Shown here in pieces: positions 1-7,499 of a DNA stretch of 64,000 bases; the stretch's first letter is position 1; each line of letters begins with the position of its first letter. The position numbers and the translations under genes are program-made. Location of the stretch: assembly GCA_030637515.1 (NCBI GenBank), contig DAOWGM010000002.1, positions 18,070 through 82,069 on the forward strand, given 5' to 3'. The DNA comes from Bacteroidales bacterium. GTDB lineage: Bacteria; Bacteroidota; Bacteroidia; Bacteroidales; UBA12077. Under the pieces are notes generated by a model that saw only the letters and a list, made by a program, of their open reading frames with translations, did not search any database and was not told where the DNA came from.

Positions 1-180
1 TTAAATACGGAAAAGTTACATATAAAACTTATAAATAACAGATCAACACCTGTTTATAATGGAACTACTCAACAAAAGAAATTCCAAATAAATACAAGTA
101 ATTTTCCAGAAGGTTTATATTATTTAGTTGTACAGTATAAAGATCAAAAATATACAAGTACAATATTAATTTCACATTAA
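1..180 (+). CDS. C-terminal fragment of a T9SS-secreted protein
   Basis: Frame 1 is open from the first base to a TAA at 178-180, so this is the last 59 codons of a gene that begins outside the window. The fragment has alternating beta-strand-like segments and ends in the pattern 'FPEGLYYLVVQ...YTSTILIS', which resembles the type A C-terminal sorting domain used by Bacteroidota cargo of the type IX secretion system (a turn with Pro and Gly-hydrophobic-Tyr, then a final short strand). This suggests an exported, surface-attached or secreted protein. The function of the missing body cannot be inferred. A strong hairpin follows directly. Confidence 0.6.
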   Translation, partial: LNTEKLHIKLINNRSTPVYNGTTQQKKFQINTSNFPEGLYYLVVQYKDQKYTSTILISH

Positions 181-187
181 AACCTAA

Positions 188-222
188 AAAAACATCCGAA
201 GAATTTATCTTCGGATGTTTTT
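188..222. terminator. Bidirectional intrinsic terminator
   Basis: A perfect 15-bp inverted repeat (arms 188-202 and 208-222, loop 203-207) has an A-run on the left and a T-run on the right. It lies between the convergent partial T9SS gene and purE and can end transcription from both sides. Confidence 0.85.
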
Positions 223-231
223 ACTTTTACT

Positions 232-738
232 TTAATTCGTTTTATATTGAAACTTAATTTTTGCTAATTCTTCGTTTGCTTTAACGATTTTAGATTTTAG
301 ATTTTCTTTGTAATCAATTAAAACTTGTTTCAAGGTTTCATCACCTGCAGCCATCATTTGTGTAGCTAAAATTCCTGCATTCTGTGCTCCATTAATTCCA
401 ACTGTTGCAACCGGAATTCCAGGAGGCATTTGAACAATAGCTAATAATGAGTCCATTCCATCTAAACTTGCATTTATGGGTACTCCAATAACAGGCAAGC
501 TTGTCATTGCAGCAATTACTCCGGGTAAATGTGCTGCCATTCCTGCTCCTGCAATGATAACTTCTATTCCACGATCTTTTGCCGATTTTGCAAATTTCTC
601 AACTTCTTCGGGTGTACGATGAGCCGATAAAGCATTTATTTCAAAAGGAATTTTAAATTCATCCAGTATTTTTGCTGCTTTTTCCATTACTGGCAGGTCC
701 GATGTGCTGCCCATGATGATACTAACTTTTGCTTTCAT
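232..738 (-). CDS. purE: N5-carboxyaminoimidazole ribonucleotide mutase PurE
   Basis: Class I PurE converts N5-CAIR to CAIR in de novo purine synthesis, in the cytosol. The 168-aa length is normal for the single-domain bacterial enzyme. The substrate-phosphate loop GSTSD is at residues 10-14. The SAHRTP motif with catalytic His40 is at 38-43. The AGAGMAAHLPG segment with His70 is at 64-74. These are the family's signature elements. The gene stands alone on the minus strand, convergent with the preceding fragment and divergent from hpt, with its own promoter in the 174-bp divergent region. No purK is adjacent. Confidence 0.95.
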   Translation of the reverse strand: MKAKVSIIMGSTSDLPVMEKAAKILDEFKIPFEINALSAHRTPEEVEKFAKSAKDRGIEVIIAGAGMAAHLPGVIAAMTSLPVIGVPINASLDGMDSLLAIVQMPPGIPVATVGINGAQNAGILATQMMAAGDETLKQVLIDYKENLKSKIVKANEELAKIKFQYKTN

Positions 739-837
739 TTTGTGTGTTAAGTTTTTTAAGTAATAAAATCATATTTAGAGCATTAATTCGTATTTTCGCC
801 AAATATTAAATTTTATTGGTTTAAATAAGATTTTGTG

Positions 838-870
838 CAAAGGTAATATTATAATTTCAGATTGCCCAAA
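838..870 (-). promoter_or_regulatory. Bacteroidota-type promoter for purE
   Basis: Read on the minus strand, TTTG (870-867) is followed after 21 bp by TACCTTTG (845-838), an exact match to the -7 consensus TAnnTTTG. It lies about 100 bp upstream of purE, in the purE/hpt divergent gap. Confidence 0.6.
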
Positions 871-912
871 CCTATAAAATTCAGTTAGTCCGGAAATAAT
901 AAAATCAATATA

Positions 913-1452
913 ATGAAACAGGTAAAATTAAAAGACAAGGAATTTGGAGTATCTATACCTTCAGAAAAAATACAAGAAGCTATTACTAAAATGGCTGAGA
1001 AAATTAATAAGGATTATGCAGGACATGATGTTCCCTTATTTATTAGTATTTTAAACGGATCTTTTATGTTTACAGCCGATTTATTTAAACAAATTGATTT
1101 TACCTGCGAAGTTACTTTCCTTAAATTAACATCTTACAAAGGAACGGCCTCAACGGGAGCAGTACGTCAACTAATAGGAGTAAATGAATCGATTGAAGGT
1201 AGAGATGTTATTGTTCTTGAAGATATTGTTGACACAGGAATAACGCTTGAGCAAATCTTAGGTCAGTTAAAAAGTTTTGAACCTGCAAGTGTGAAAGTTG
1301 CTTCATTATTATTTAAACCGGAGGCTTACCAAAAAGATCTAAATATAGATTATATCGGAATGGAAATTCCAAATGATTTTATTGTTGGTTATGGCTTGGA
1401 TTATGATGGTTTAGGTCGAAATTTGGCAGATATTTATACTCTTATAAGTTAG
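913..1452 (+). CDS. hpt: Hypoxanthine phosphoribosyltransferase
   Basis: Purine salvage enzyme that transfers phosphoribosyl from PRPP to hypoxanthine (and often guanine) to make IMP/GMP. At 179 aa it has normal length. The type I PRTase PRPP-binding motif VIVLEDIVDTGIT lies at about 99-111, with the acidic pair E103-D104 and the DTG turn. The flexible-loop segment KLTSYKG is near 71-77. The C-terminal part ends with an IVGYGLDYDG..R block that is typical of bacterial Hpt and binds the base. It is the first gene of a co-directional run hpt-adk-obgE (20 bp to adk), so nucleotide salvage is probably co-transcribed with adenylate kinase. Confidence 0.94.
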   Translation: MKQVKLKDKEFGVSIPSEKIQEAITKMAEKINKDYAGHDVPLFISILNGSFMFTADLFKQIDFTCEVTFLKLTSYKGTASTGAVRQLIGVNESIEGRDVIVLEDIVDTGITLEQILGQLKSFEPASVKVASLLFKPEAYQKDLNIDYIGMEIPNDFIVGYGLDYDGLGRNLADIYTLIS

Positions 1453-1471
1453 CTTTAAAACCTTAGATTTA

Positions 1472-2047
1472 ATGTTGAATATTGTTTTATTCGGACCTCC
1501 GGGCGCAGGGAAAGGTACGCAATCGCAAAAAATAATTGAAAAATTCAAGCTTGTTCATATTTCCACTGGAGATGTTTTAAGAACAGCAATTCAGAAACAA
1601 ACACCTTTAGGGATTGAAGCTCAAAAGCTTATTGATGATGGTAATTACGTTACCGATGAAATGGCTTTTGAAATTATTAATAGTGAGCTGGAAGTGAATA
1701 AAAATTCAGGAGGTTTTATTTTTGATGGATTTCCACGAACAACTTTACAAGCCGAAAAATTTCCTGAATTTCTATCAGAATACGGCGGAGATGTTAATGT
1801 AATGATTTCGCTTGAGGTTGAAGAAAATAAATTAATTGATCGACTTATAAAACGTTCAGAACAATCTGGAAGACCAGATGATAGGGAAGAAGAAATTATA
1901 AGAAAACGAATTGGTATTTATAATCAGAGAACTGCTTGTGTAAAAGATTATTATAAATCTTTGGGAAAATATGAAGCTGTTGATGGAAATGGAGAAATTG
2001 ATGTTATCTTTGATAAAATTTGTACCATAATAGAAAAATACAAATAA
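1472..2047 (+). CDS. adk: Adenylate kinase
   Basis: Catalyses ATP + AMP to 2 ADP in the cytosol. The P-loop GPPGAGKGTQ is at residues 8-17, the AMP-binding region STGDVLR is at 31-37, and DGFPRT is at 85-90. The LID is of the short form: only a few residues around RSEQSGRPDD (128-137) with no zinc-finger cysteines, which explains the 191-aa length. The stop codon directly abuts the obgE start, so the two genes are very probably translationally coupled. hpt-adk-obg order is common in Bacteroidota. Confidence 0.95.
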   Translation: MLNIVLFGPPGAGKGTQSQKIIEKFKLVHISTGDVLRTAIQKQTPLGIEAQKLIDDGNYVTDEMAFEIINSELEVNKNSGGFIFDGFPRTTLQAEKFPEFLSEYGGDVNVMISLEVEENKLIDRLIKRSEQSGRPDDREEEIIRKRIGIYNQRTACVKDYYKSLGKYEAVDGNGEIDVIFDKICTIIEKYK

Positions 2048-3034
2048 ATGGCAGGATCAAACTTTGTAGACTATGTAAAAGTATTTTTAAGATCAGGTAA
2101 GGGTGGAGCTGGTTCTCCGCATTTACACCGCGAAAAGTATATTGATAAAGGTGGACCTGATGGAGGAGATGGTGGAAGAGGAGGACATATAATTCTTAAA
2201 AGTAATCCTCAATTATGGACATTACTGCATTTAAAATTCAAAAGACATATTTTTGCCACAAGCGGAATGGCTGGTGGAAAATCTGAACGAACCGGATCCG
2301 ATGGAAATGATGTTACTGTAGAAGTACCTGTAGGTACTGTTGTTAGAGATTCGGAAACAAACGAAATTATATTTGAGATTACAGAAGAGAATCAAACCGA
2401 AGTTTTATTAAATGGTGGAAGAGGTGGTCTGGGTAATACTCATTTTAAATCGTCAACAAATCAAACTCCACGATATGCTCAGCCTGGGGAAGAAGGAAAA
2501 GAAGGATGGTTTATTCTTGAACTGAAACTTCTTGCCGATGTTGGTTTAGTTGGGTTTCCAAATGCAGGAAAATCAACACTTTTATCAGTTATTTCGGCAG
2601 CAAAACCCAAAATTGCTGATTACGCATTTACGACTCTTGTTCCTAACTTAGGAATCGTTCCTTATCGTAATATGCAATCGTTTATTATGGCAGATATTCC
2701 GGGAATAATTGAAGGTGCTCACGAGGGCAAAGGTCTTGGATTGAGATTTTTAAGACATATAGAGAGGAATTCGATATTGTTGTTTATGGTTCCTTGCGAT
2801 AGCGACGATATACACGCGGAATACAAAACATTACTGAACGAACTTGAGAAATATAATCCTGAGTTATTAGATAAAAACAGAATTCTGGCTATTACAAAAA
2901 CTGATATGCTCGATGAGGAGTTAATAGAGGAAATTAAGAAAGATTTACCGGATATTCCAAATTTATTTATATCCTCTGTTGCACAAGTTGGTTTGCAGGA
3001 ACTAAAAGATTTAATCTGGAAACAGTTAAGTTAA
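2048..3034 (+). CDS. obgE: GTPase ObgE/CgtA
   Basis: Essential ribosome-associated GTPase involved in 50S maturation and stress control. Residues 1-160 form the glycine-rich Obg fold ([12 protein letters not shown] at 35-46; GGRGGLGN at 123-130). The G domain follows with G1 GFPNAGKST at 169-177, the switch/G3 ADIPG near 215 and a G4-like ITKTD near 280, where Thr takes the place of the usual Asn. The protein ends after the G domain at 328 aa and lacks the variable C-terminal OCT domain of E. coli or B. subtilis Obg, as is usual in this phylum. It starts on the base after the adk stop. Confidence 0.95.
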   Translation: MAGSNFVDYVKVFLRSGKGGAGSPHLHREKYIDKGGPDGGDGGRGGHIILKSNPQLWTLLHLKFKRHIFATSGMAGGKSERTGSDGNDVTVEVPVGTVVRDSETNEIIFEITEENQTEVLLNGGRGGLGNTHFKSSTNQTPRYAQPGEEGKEGWFILELKLLADVGLVGFPNAGKSTLLSVISAAKPKIADYAFTTLVPNLGIVPYRNMQSFIMADIPGIIEGAHEGKGLGLRFLRHIERNSILLFMVPCDSDDIHAEYKTLLNELEKYNPELLDKNRILAITKTDMLDEELIEEIKKDLPDIPNLFISSVAQVGLQELKDLIWKQLS

Positions 3035-3044
3035 AGCTAAAAAG

Positions 3045-3623
3045 ATGCTTGAGTTTTTAAATAATATAGACACAAATATATTTATTTTCCTTAACGGAAT
3101 AAATTCGCCTTTTTGGGATAAAATCATGTGGTGGATTTCTGGCTCAAAATCATGGATTCCAATGTATGCAGTTATTGTAGCATATATTGTTTATAAGCAA
3201 CGATGGAAATCCATTATTTCGCTAATATTTATTGCACTTGTTGTAACACTGGCTGATCAAATTTCGGTTCAAGCATTTAAAGAAGTTTTTCAACGATTAA
3301 GACCTTGTCATAATCCAGCATTGCAGGATATTGTTCATATCGTGAGAAACAAATGTGGAGGACAATATGGATTTGTATCTTCGCATGCTGCAAATACATT
3401 TGCCGTTGCATTCTTTTTATCAAAATTTTTTAAAAACAGACATTTCTCCTGGTTTATTTTTATTTGGGCAACAATAGTTTCATATAGTCGTATTTATCTT
3501 GGTGTTCATTACCCTTTCGATGTATTGGGCGGCGCTGCTTTAGGTGGTGTAATCGGACTTCTAACTTATATTTTATATACTTATACAAGTAAAAAAACTT
3601 TGGAGAAATTTGGAGCAAAATAA
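3045..3623 (+). CDS. PAP2-family membrane phosphatase
   Basis: Integral-membrane phosphatase of the type 2 phosphatidic acid phosphatase/vanadium haloperoxidase superfamily. All three active-site motifs are present: K79...R86-P87, S112-S113-H114 and S148-R149...H155 with D159. At least five hydrophobic segments surround them, so the active site should face the periplasm. Likely substrates are undecaprenyl pyrophosphate or phospholipid phosphates; the sequence does not decide which. It starts 10 bp after obgE and is probably in the same transcript. Length (192 aa) is normal. Confidence 0.85.
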   Translation: MLEFLNNIDTNIFIFLNGINSPFWDKIMWWISGSKSWIPMYAVIVAYIVYKQRWKSIISLIFIALVVTLADQISVQAFKEVFQRLRPCHNPALQDIVHIVRNKCGGQYGFVSSHAANTFAVAFFLSKFFKNRHFSWFIFIWATIVSYSRIYLGVHYPFDVLGGAALGGVIGLLTYILYTYTSKKTLEKFGAK

Positions 3624-3650
3624 TATTTTAGTTTCCAATGATTTAATGCT

Positions 3651-4622
3651 ATGCTTTGCATCCCTAATCAAAATACAGATCCTTATTTTAATCTTGCTAC
3701 CGAGGAATATATTTTAAAGAATTTCAAAGAGAATTGTTTTGTACTTTGGAGAAGTAGACCTTCTATTATAATTGGGAAACATCAAAACGCTTTAGCTGAG
3801 ATTAATTTGAATTTTGTTCAGGAACAAAATATTCCTGTTGTAAGAAGACTTTCCGGTGGAGGAACTGTATTTCATGATTTAGGGAATCTAAATTTCTCGT
3901 TTTTTCAGAACGTTGAAGACAACGAAAATCTTGTTGATTTTAAAAGATATACCAAACCGATATTAGAAGTATTACATGACTTAGGTGTTGATGCTAAATT
4001 TGAGGGTAGAAATGACATTATGATCGAAGGTAAAAAGATCTCGGGAAATGCAGAACATATATTTAAAAAACGTGTTTTACATCATGGTACATTATTGTTC
4101 TCATCCGAAATTTCTAATCTTTCACAAGCATTAAAAGTAAATCCATTAATATATCAGGATAAAGGAGTAAAATCAGTTCGAAGCCGGGTTACTAATATCA
4201 TTGATCATCTAAGTGAAAAAATAACTGTTAAAGATTTTTACAATAAAATCCTGAATCATATTGTTTTAAGCGATAAGGATGCGGTTATATATGAATTTAC
4301 AAATAACGATATAGAGCATGTTAATCGACTGGTAAACGAGAAATATAAAACATGGGAATGGAATTTTGGATATTCACCTAAGTACAATTTTGAAAAATCT
4401 CAGACAACTTCAGAAGGTACTATAAATGTGCAGTTATCGGTTGAAAAAGGTTTTATTAAGGATGTGAATTTAGCTTGCAACTTTATTGATGAAAAAATTG
4501 TTAAAGAAATTGAACTTAAACTGAAAGATATTAGACATGAGCCTGCCGTAGTTAGCAAAGAGTTACAAAATTTTGATTTAAGTCATGATAAAATTGAAGA
4601 GATTTCTACTACATTCTTTTAA
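3651..4622 (+). CDS. lplA: Lipoate-protein ligase A
   Basis: Activates scavenged lipoate with ATP and attaches it to the E2/H-protein lipoyl domains. The BPL/LplA fold is clear: NLATEEY at 14-20, RRLSGGGTVFHD at 65-76, and a GRNDIMIEGKKISGNA segment near 119-134 that carries the lysine contacting the acyl-AMP. The 323-aa length includes the C-terminal accessory domain, so this is the full ATP-dependent ligase and not a LipL/LipM-type transferase. It lies 27 bp after the PAP2 gene and ends the co-directional run begun by hpt. Confidence 0.9.
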   Translation: MLCIPNQNTDPYFNLATEEYILKNFKENCFVLWRSRPSIIIGKHQNALAEINLNFVQEQNIPVVRRLSGGGTVFHDLGNLNFSFFQNVEDNENLVDFKRYTKPILEVLHDLGVDAKFEGRNDIMIEGKKISGNAEHIFKKRVLHHGTLLFSSEISNLSQALKVNPLIYQDKGVKSVRSRVTNIIDHLSEKITVKDFYNKILNHIVLSDKDAVIYEFTNNDIEHVNRLVNEKYKTWEWNFGYSPKYNFEKSQTTSEGTINVQLSVEKGFIKDVNLACNFIDEKIVKEIELKLKDIRHEPAVVSKELQNFDLSHDKIEEISTTFF

Positions 4623-4779
4623 ATCTTAAAACATTCATTTGCAGTTACCTCTCTGTAGATTTGCCACTTTAAAGTATGTATTAATTGACATCAGCTGGTT
4701 TTTTTCGTAAATTTAATTAATTAACGCTATTTCTCTTATATACGAACAATATCTATATTTAACCTATAAATTACTGATT

Positions 4780-6429
4780 ATGAAAAAAGTAATAATTATC
4801 AGCACCGTTTTATTCTCTTTTTTATTTATTCAGTGCACAAAAACGAATAAAAAAGACGATTCAAAACCAAAGTCAAAAATGGAGAAGCTGTTGGCTAATT
4901 ATGCTGATGTAAAACTTGAAGCTAATTTAGCTGTTTTGAGTGAAAATCAGAAGAAAATGCTCCCTCTTCTTTTTGAAGCTGCTCAATTAATTGATGAGCT
5001 TTATTGGGCTCAAACATGCTCAAAAAAAGATGAAGTGAGAGAATCCATAAATGATGAAAAAGTATTAAAATATTTTGATATTAATTATGGTCCTTGGGAC
5101 CGTTTAGGAGGATTGGAGCCATTTGTCGAGGGAGTAGAAAAACGATATGACGGTGCTAATTTTTATCCTAATGATATGTCTTATCAGGAGTTTAATGAGT
5201 TTAGCGATTTAGAGAAGTATAGTTTATATACTTTAGTTAGAAGAAATGAGCTCGGAGGTTTAGTTACTGTGCCATATCATGAAGCTTATCATGATATTTT
5301 GATAAAAATTGCTGAGTTAATGAATAAAGCTGCAACTTTTGCAGATGATAAGGATCAAAAGAAATATTTGGAATTGCGGGCAAGTGCTTTACTAACAGAC
5401 AAATATTATAAAAGTGATATTGCCTGGATGGAGATGAAAGACAACTTGATTGATTTTATTGTAGGTCCGGTTGAAGACGCTGAAGATCGATTGTATTATA
5501 CAAAAACATCCTACCAATCCATGGTTTTAATAAAAGATAAACAATCGAGCAAAGATCTTGAGAAATATTCATTATTACTTGATTATCTACAAAAAAATCT
5601 TCCGGTTGATGAAAAATATAAATCAGAAATGCCAGGTGAATTGTCTGATATCATGGTATACGATGTAATATATTGTTCGGGATATTGGAATACTGGGGGT
5701 AAAAAAATTGCTATTACTTTACCAATTGATGGGCAAGTGCAGTTAAAGGTTGGAAGCCGAAAGTTGCAGTTTAAGAATGTTCTGGAAGCTAAATTTATTA
5801 AGATTTTAAAACCAATTAGCGATTTGTTGATCGATGAAGATCAGATAAAACATGTGAAATCAAGAGCATTTTTTGAAAATACAATGTTTTATGAAGTAGG
5901 AAGTGCACTTGGTATAAAAAATACAATTAATAACAAAGGTTCAGTAAGAGATGCTCTACAGGAACATTACAATGTTATCGAAGAAAGTAAAAATGATATT
6001 CTGAGTTTATATTTTGTAACTAAGCTTTACGAAATGGGAGAAATGAATGGTGATGATTTAATGGATAATTATGTAACCTATATGGCAGATGTTTTTAGAT
6101 CTGTTCGTTTTGGAATTTCAAACGATCAGGGTGTTGCAAATATGATAAGATTTTATTATTTCGAAGACGCAGGAGCATTTTCTCGAAACAAGAAAACTGG
6201 TAAGTATAAAATTGATTTTGAAAAGATGAAAGAAGCGATGTTAAATTTATCGAAGGAAATATTGGTAATACAGGGTGACGGGAATTATGAAGCTGCAAAA
6301 AAACTCATTAATGAAAAGGGTTTTATCAGAGATGAATTATTGGACGATTTATATAAGATACAAAAAGAAAGAATACCTAAAGACGTTGTATTTATTCAAG
6401 GATTAGAGAAAATCGGATTAGAGAATTAA
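4780..6429 (+). CDS. M49 (dipeptidyl peptidase III-like) lipoprotein lacking zinc-binding histidines
   Basis: A lipoprotein signal peptide (lipobox FIQC, Cys19) precedes a 530-residue body. From memory of the family it resembles the short Bacteroidota branch of peptidase M49 along its whole length: ANFYPNDM near 126-133, an LPID turn near 314, ALGIKNTINNKG near 376-387, DLMDNYVTYMADVFRSVRFG, IRFYYFEDAGAF and IQGDGNYEAAKKLI toward the C-terminus. In active relatives the helix before ALGIKNT carries HEVxH. Here it reads Y371-E-V-G-S375, so both zinc-binding histidines are replaced, while the second helix still has E401-E402. The frame is intact and the rest is well kept, so this is probably a pseudo-enzyme and not a dying gene. 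It stands alone and ends at a bidirectional terminator. Confidence 0.75.
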   Translation: MKKVIIISTVLFSFLFIQCTKTNKKDDSKPKSKMEKLLANYADVKLEANLAVLSENQKKMLPLLFEAAQLIDELYWAQTCSKKDEVRESINDEKVLKYFDINYGPWDRLGGLEPFVEGVEKRYDGANFYPNDMSYQEFNEFSDLEKYSLYTLVRRNELGGLVTVPYHEAYHDILIKIAELMNKAATFADDKDQKKYLELRASALLTDKYYKSDIAWMEMKDNLIDFIVGPVEDAEDRLYYTKTSYQSMVLIKDKQSSKDLEKYSLLLDYLQKNLPVDEKYKSEMPGELSDIMVYDVIYCSGYWNTGGKKIAITLPIDGQVQLKVGSRKLQFKNVLEAKFIKILKPISDLLIDEDQIKHVKSRAFFENTMFYEVGSALGIKNTINNKGSVRDALQEHYNVIEESKNDILSLYFVTKLYEMGEMNGDDLMDNYVTYMADVFRSVRFGISNDQGVANMIRFYYFEDAGAFSRNKKTGKYKIDFEKMKEAMLNLSKEILVIQGDGNYEAAKKLINEKGFIRDELLDDLYKIQKERIPKDVVFIQGLEKIGLEN

Positions 6430-6457
6430 AAAAAGGGAGCAAATGCTCCCTTTTTTT
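6428..6457. terminator. Bidirectional intrinsic terminator
   Basis: GGGAGC (6435-6440) and GCTCCC (6445-6450) form a GC-rich stem extended by flanking A and T runs. It overlaps the stop of the M49-like gene and touches the stop of the minus-strand gene that follows, so it serves both convergent genes. Confidence 0.9.
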
Positions 6458-7019
6458 AATTCTCTTTTTCTTCTTTCTTTTTAGGTGGCTCGAATCCGTA
6501 TGCAATTCCCGAAACTTCATAAGTAGGTGGTTCCCCAAATCCTCCTACAGATTCTTCTTTGGTTATTAAAACAATCATTCCTCCTATATTTGCAGCTTTT
6601 TTCTGAAGTCTTATCCTTGCACTTTTCTGTGCTGATTTTGCACTTCGGCTTCCAGCGGAAGATTTTGCTTCAACTTTACCTAATTCATATAATCCTTCAA
6701 CGTCATTTTTTCTGTCAGTAACAATTACGGTTTTCCAGTCTCCCTCTGCAACCATCATCATCACGGGCTTATTAAAAACTTCTTTTCTTCCGTTGCTGAA
6801 AATTATTTTTTGTATTTGCTTTCTTCCAACTGTAATCGTCTCCTCTGATCCGGGCTCTGAATATCTTACTGTTGATGAAGAAATGTTTCTTACCTCAACA
6901 ATAAGCTTTCTTCTACCTAACATATAAATAGTATCTAACTTTGTATTCTCTTCTTGCGCAAACAGTGGTAAACTCATAAGTAAAGCAAGACTCCCGATAA
7001 TTAAACATCTTATTTTCAT
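6456..7019 (-). CDS. Secreted hypothetical protein
   Basis: 187-aa protein with a clear Sec signal peptide (MKIRCLIIGSL...PLFAQ, cleavage after about residue 21). The following segment, about 25-80, has short beta strands (DTIYMLGRRKLIVEV, ISSSTVRYSEPG) resembling the conserved N-terminal part of secreted Bacteroidota proteins that begin by describing an 'x-y-z to be expressed' motif. A basic Ser/Ala/Lys-rich stretch lies at about 118-142 and a Lys/Glu tail ends the protein. I do not recognise a named family. The likely location is periplasm or inner face of the outer membrane. It is monocistronic, with an 18-bp palindrome in its upstream region. Confidence 0.7.
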   Translation of the reverse strand: MKIRCLIIGSLALLMSLPLFAQEENTKLDTIYMLGRRKLIVEVRNISSSTVRYSEPGSEETITVGRKQIQKIIFSNGRKEVFNKPVMMMVAEGDWKTVIVTDRKNDVEGLYELGKVEAKSSAGSRSAKSAQKSARIRLQKKAANIGGMIVLITKEESVGGFGEPPTYEVSGIAYGFEPPKKKEEKEN

Positions 7020-7036
7020 AATTCAGTATCTTAAAG

Positions 7037-7054
7037 TTAAAACTATAGTTTTAA
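7037..7054. repeat. Perfect 18-bp palindrome upstream of the secreted hypothetical gene
   Basis: TTAAAACTATAGTTTTAA is perfectly self-complementary without spacer. It lies 18 bp from the start codon of the minus-strand gene at 6456-7019. It could be an operator for a dimeric regulator, but an AT-rich chance palindrome is also possible. Confidence 0.35.
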
Positions 7055-7190
7055 TTTTGCTGTGAAATTAGTAAGTAAAATATTAATATTCAAAAAATAT
7101 ACCAATTTTGAAAATAATTTATAGTGAAAACAAATTATTAAATTAAAACAATATTTTTGTAGAACTGATTTTATACAAAATAAGTATCAA

Positions 7191-7498
7191 ATGTTACGAA
7201 TTCTGTTTTCCGCATATGTCTGGTTGTTAATAGTACTTATTACTCTTTTTTATGCACCACTTTTTCTTCTAATATGGTTGTTAACCGTACCTTTTGATAG
7301 AAAATTAATTTTGCTACATTATTTTTCAAATATGTGGGGAAGTTCTTTTACTGTCTTAGTTCCAGGATGGAAAGTAGAAATTATAGGAAAAGAAAAATTA
7401 AACAGAAAAAAAACTAAAATAGTTGTTGCTAATCATCAATCTCAAATATGGTAAGAGAAATGATTGAGATGGAATTGAAAAATCTGAAATCCGCATGA
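7191..7498 (+). pseudogene. 1-acyl-glycerol-3-phosphate acyltransferase (PlsC-like), internally deleted
   Basis: The open frame 7191-7454 encodes a hydrophobic N-terminus (two membrane segments) and then runs into the PlsC acceptor motif as VVANHQSQ, but stops two codons later at TAA. The catalytic Asp of NHxxxxD, the FPEGTR block and the rest of a normal protein of about 240 aa are missing. In another frame 7448-7498 encodes MVREMIEMELKNLKSA, which looks like the usual C-terminal helix of the same family. The simplest reading is an internal deletion of about 150 codons that fused the two ends out of frame. The product would be inactive. The stop of the tail lies just before the next gene's ATG. 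Confidence 0.7.
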
Positions 7499-7499
7499 C

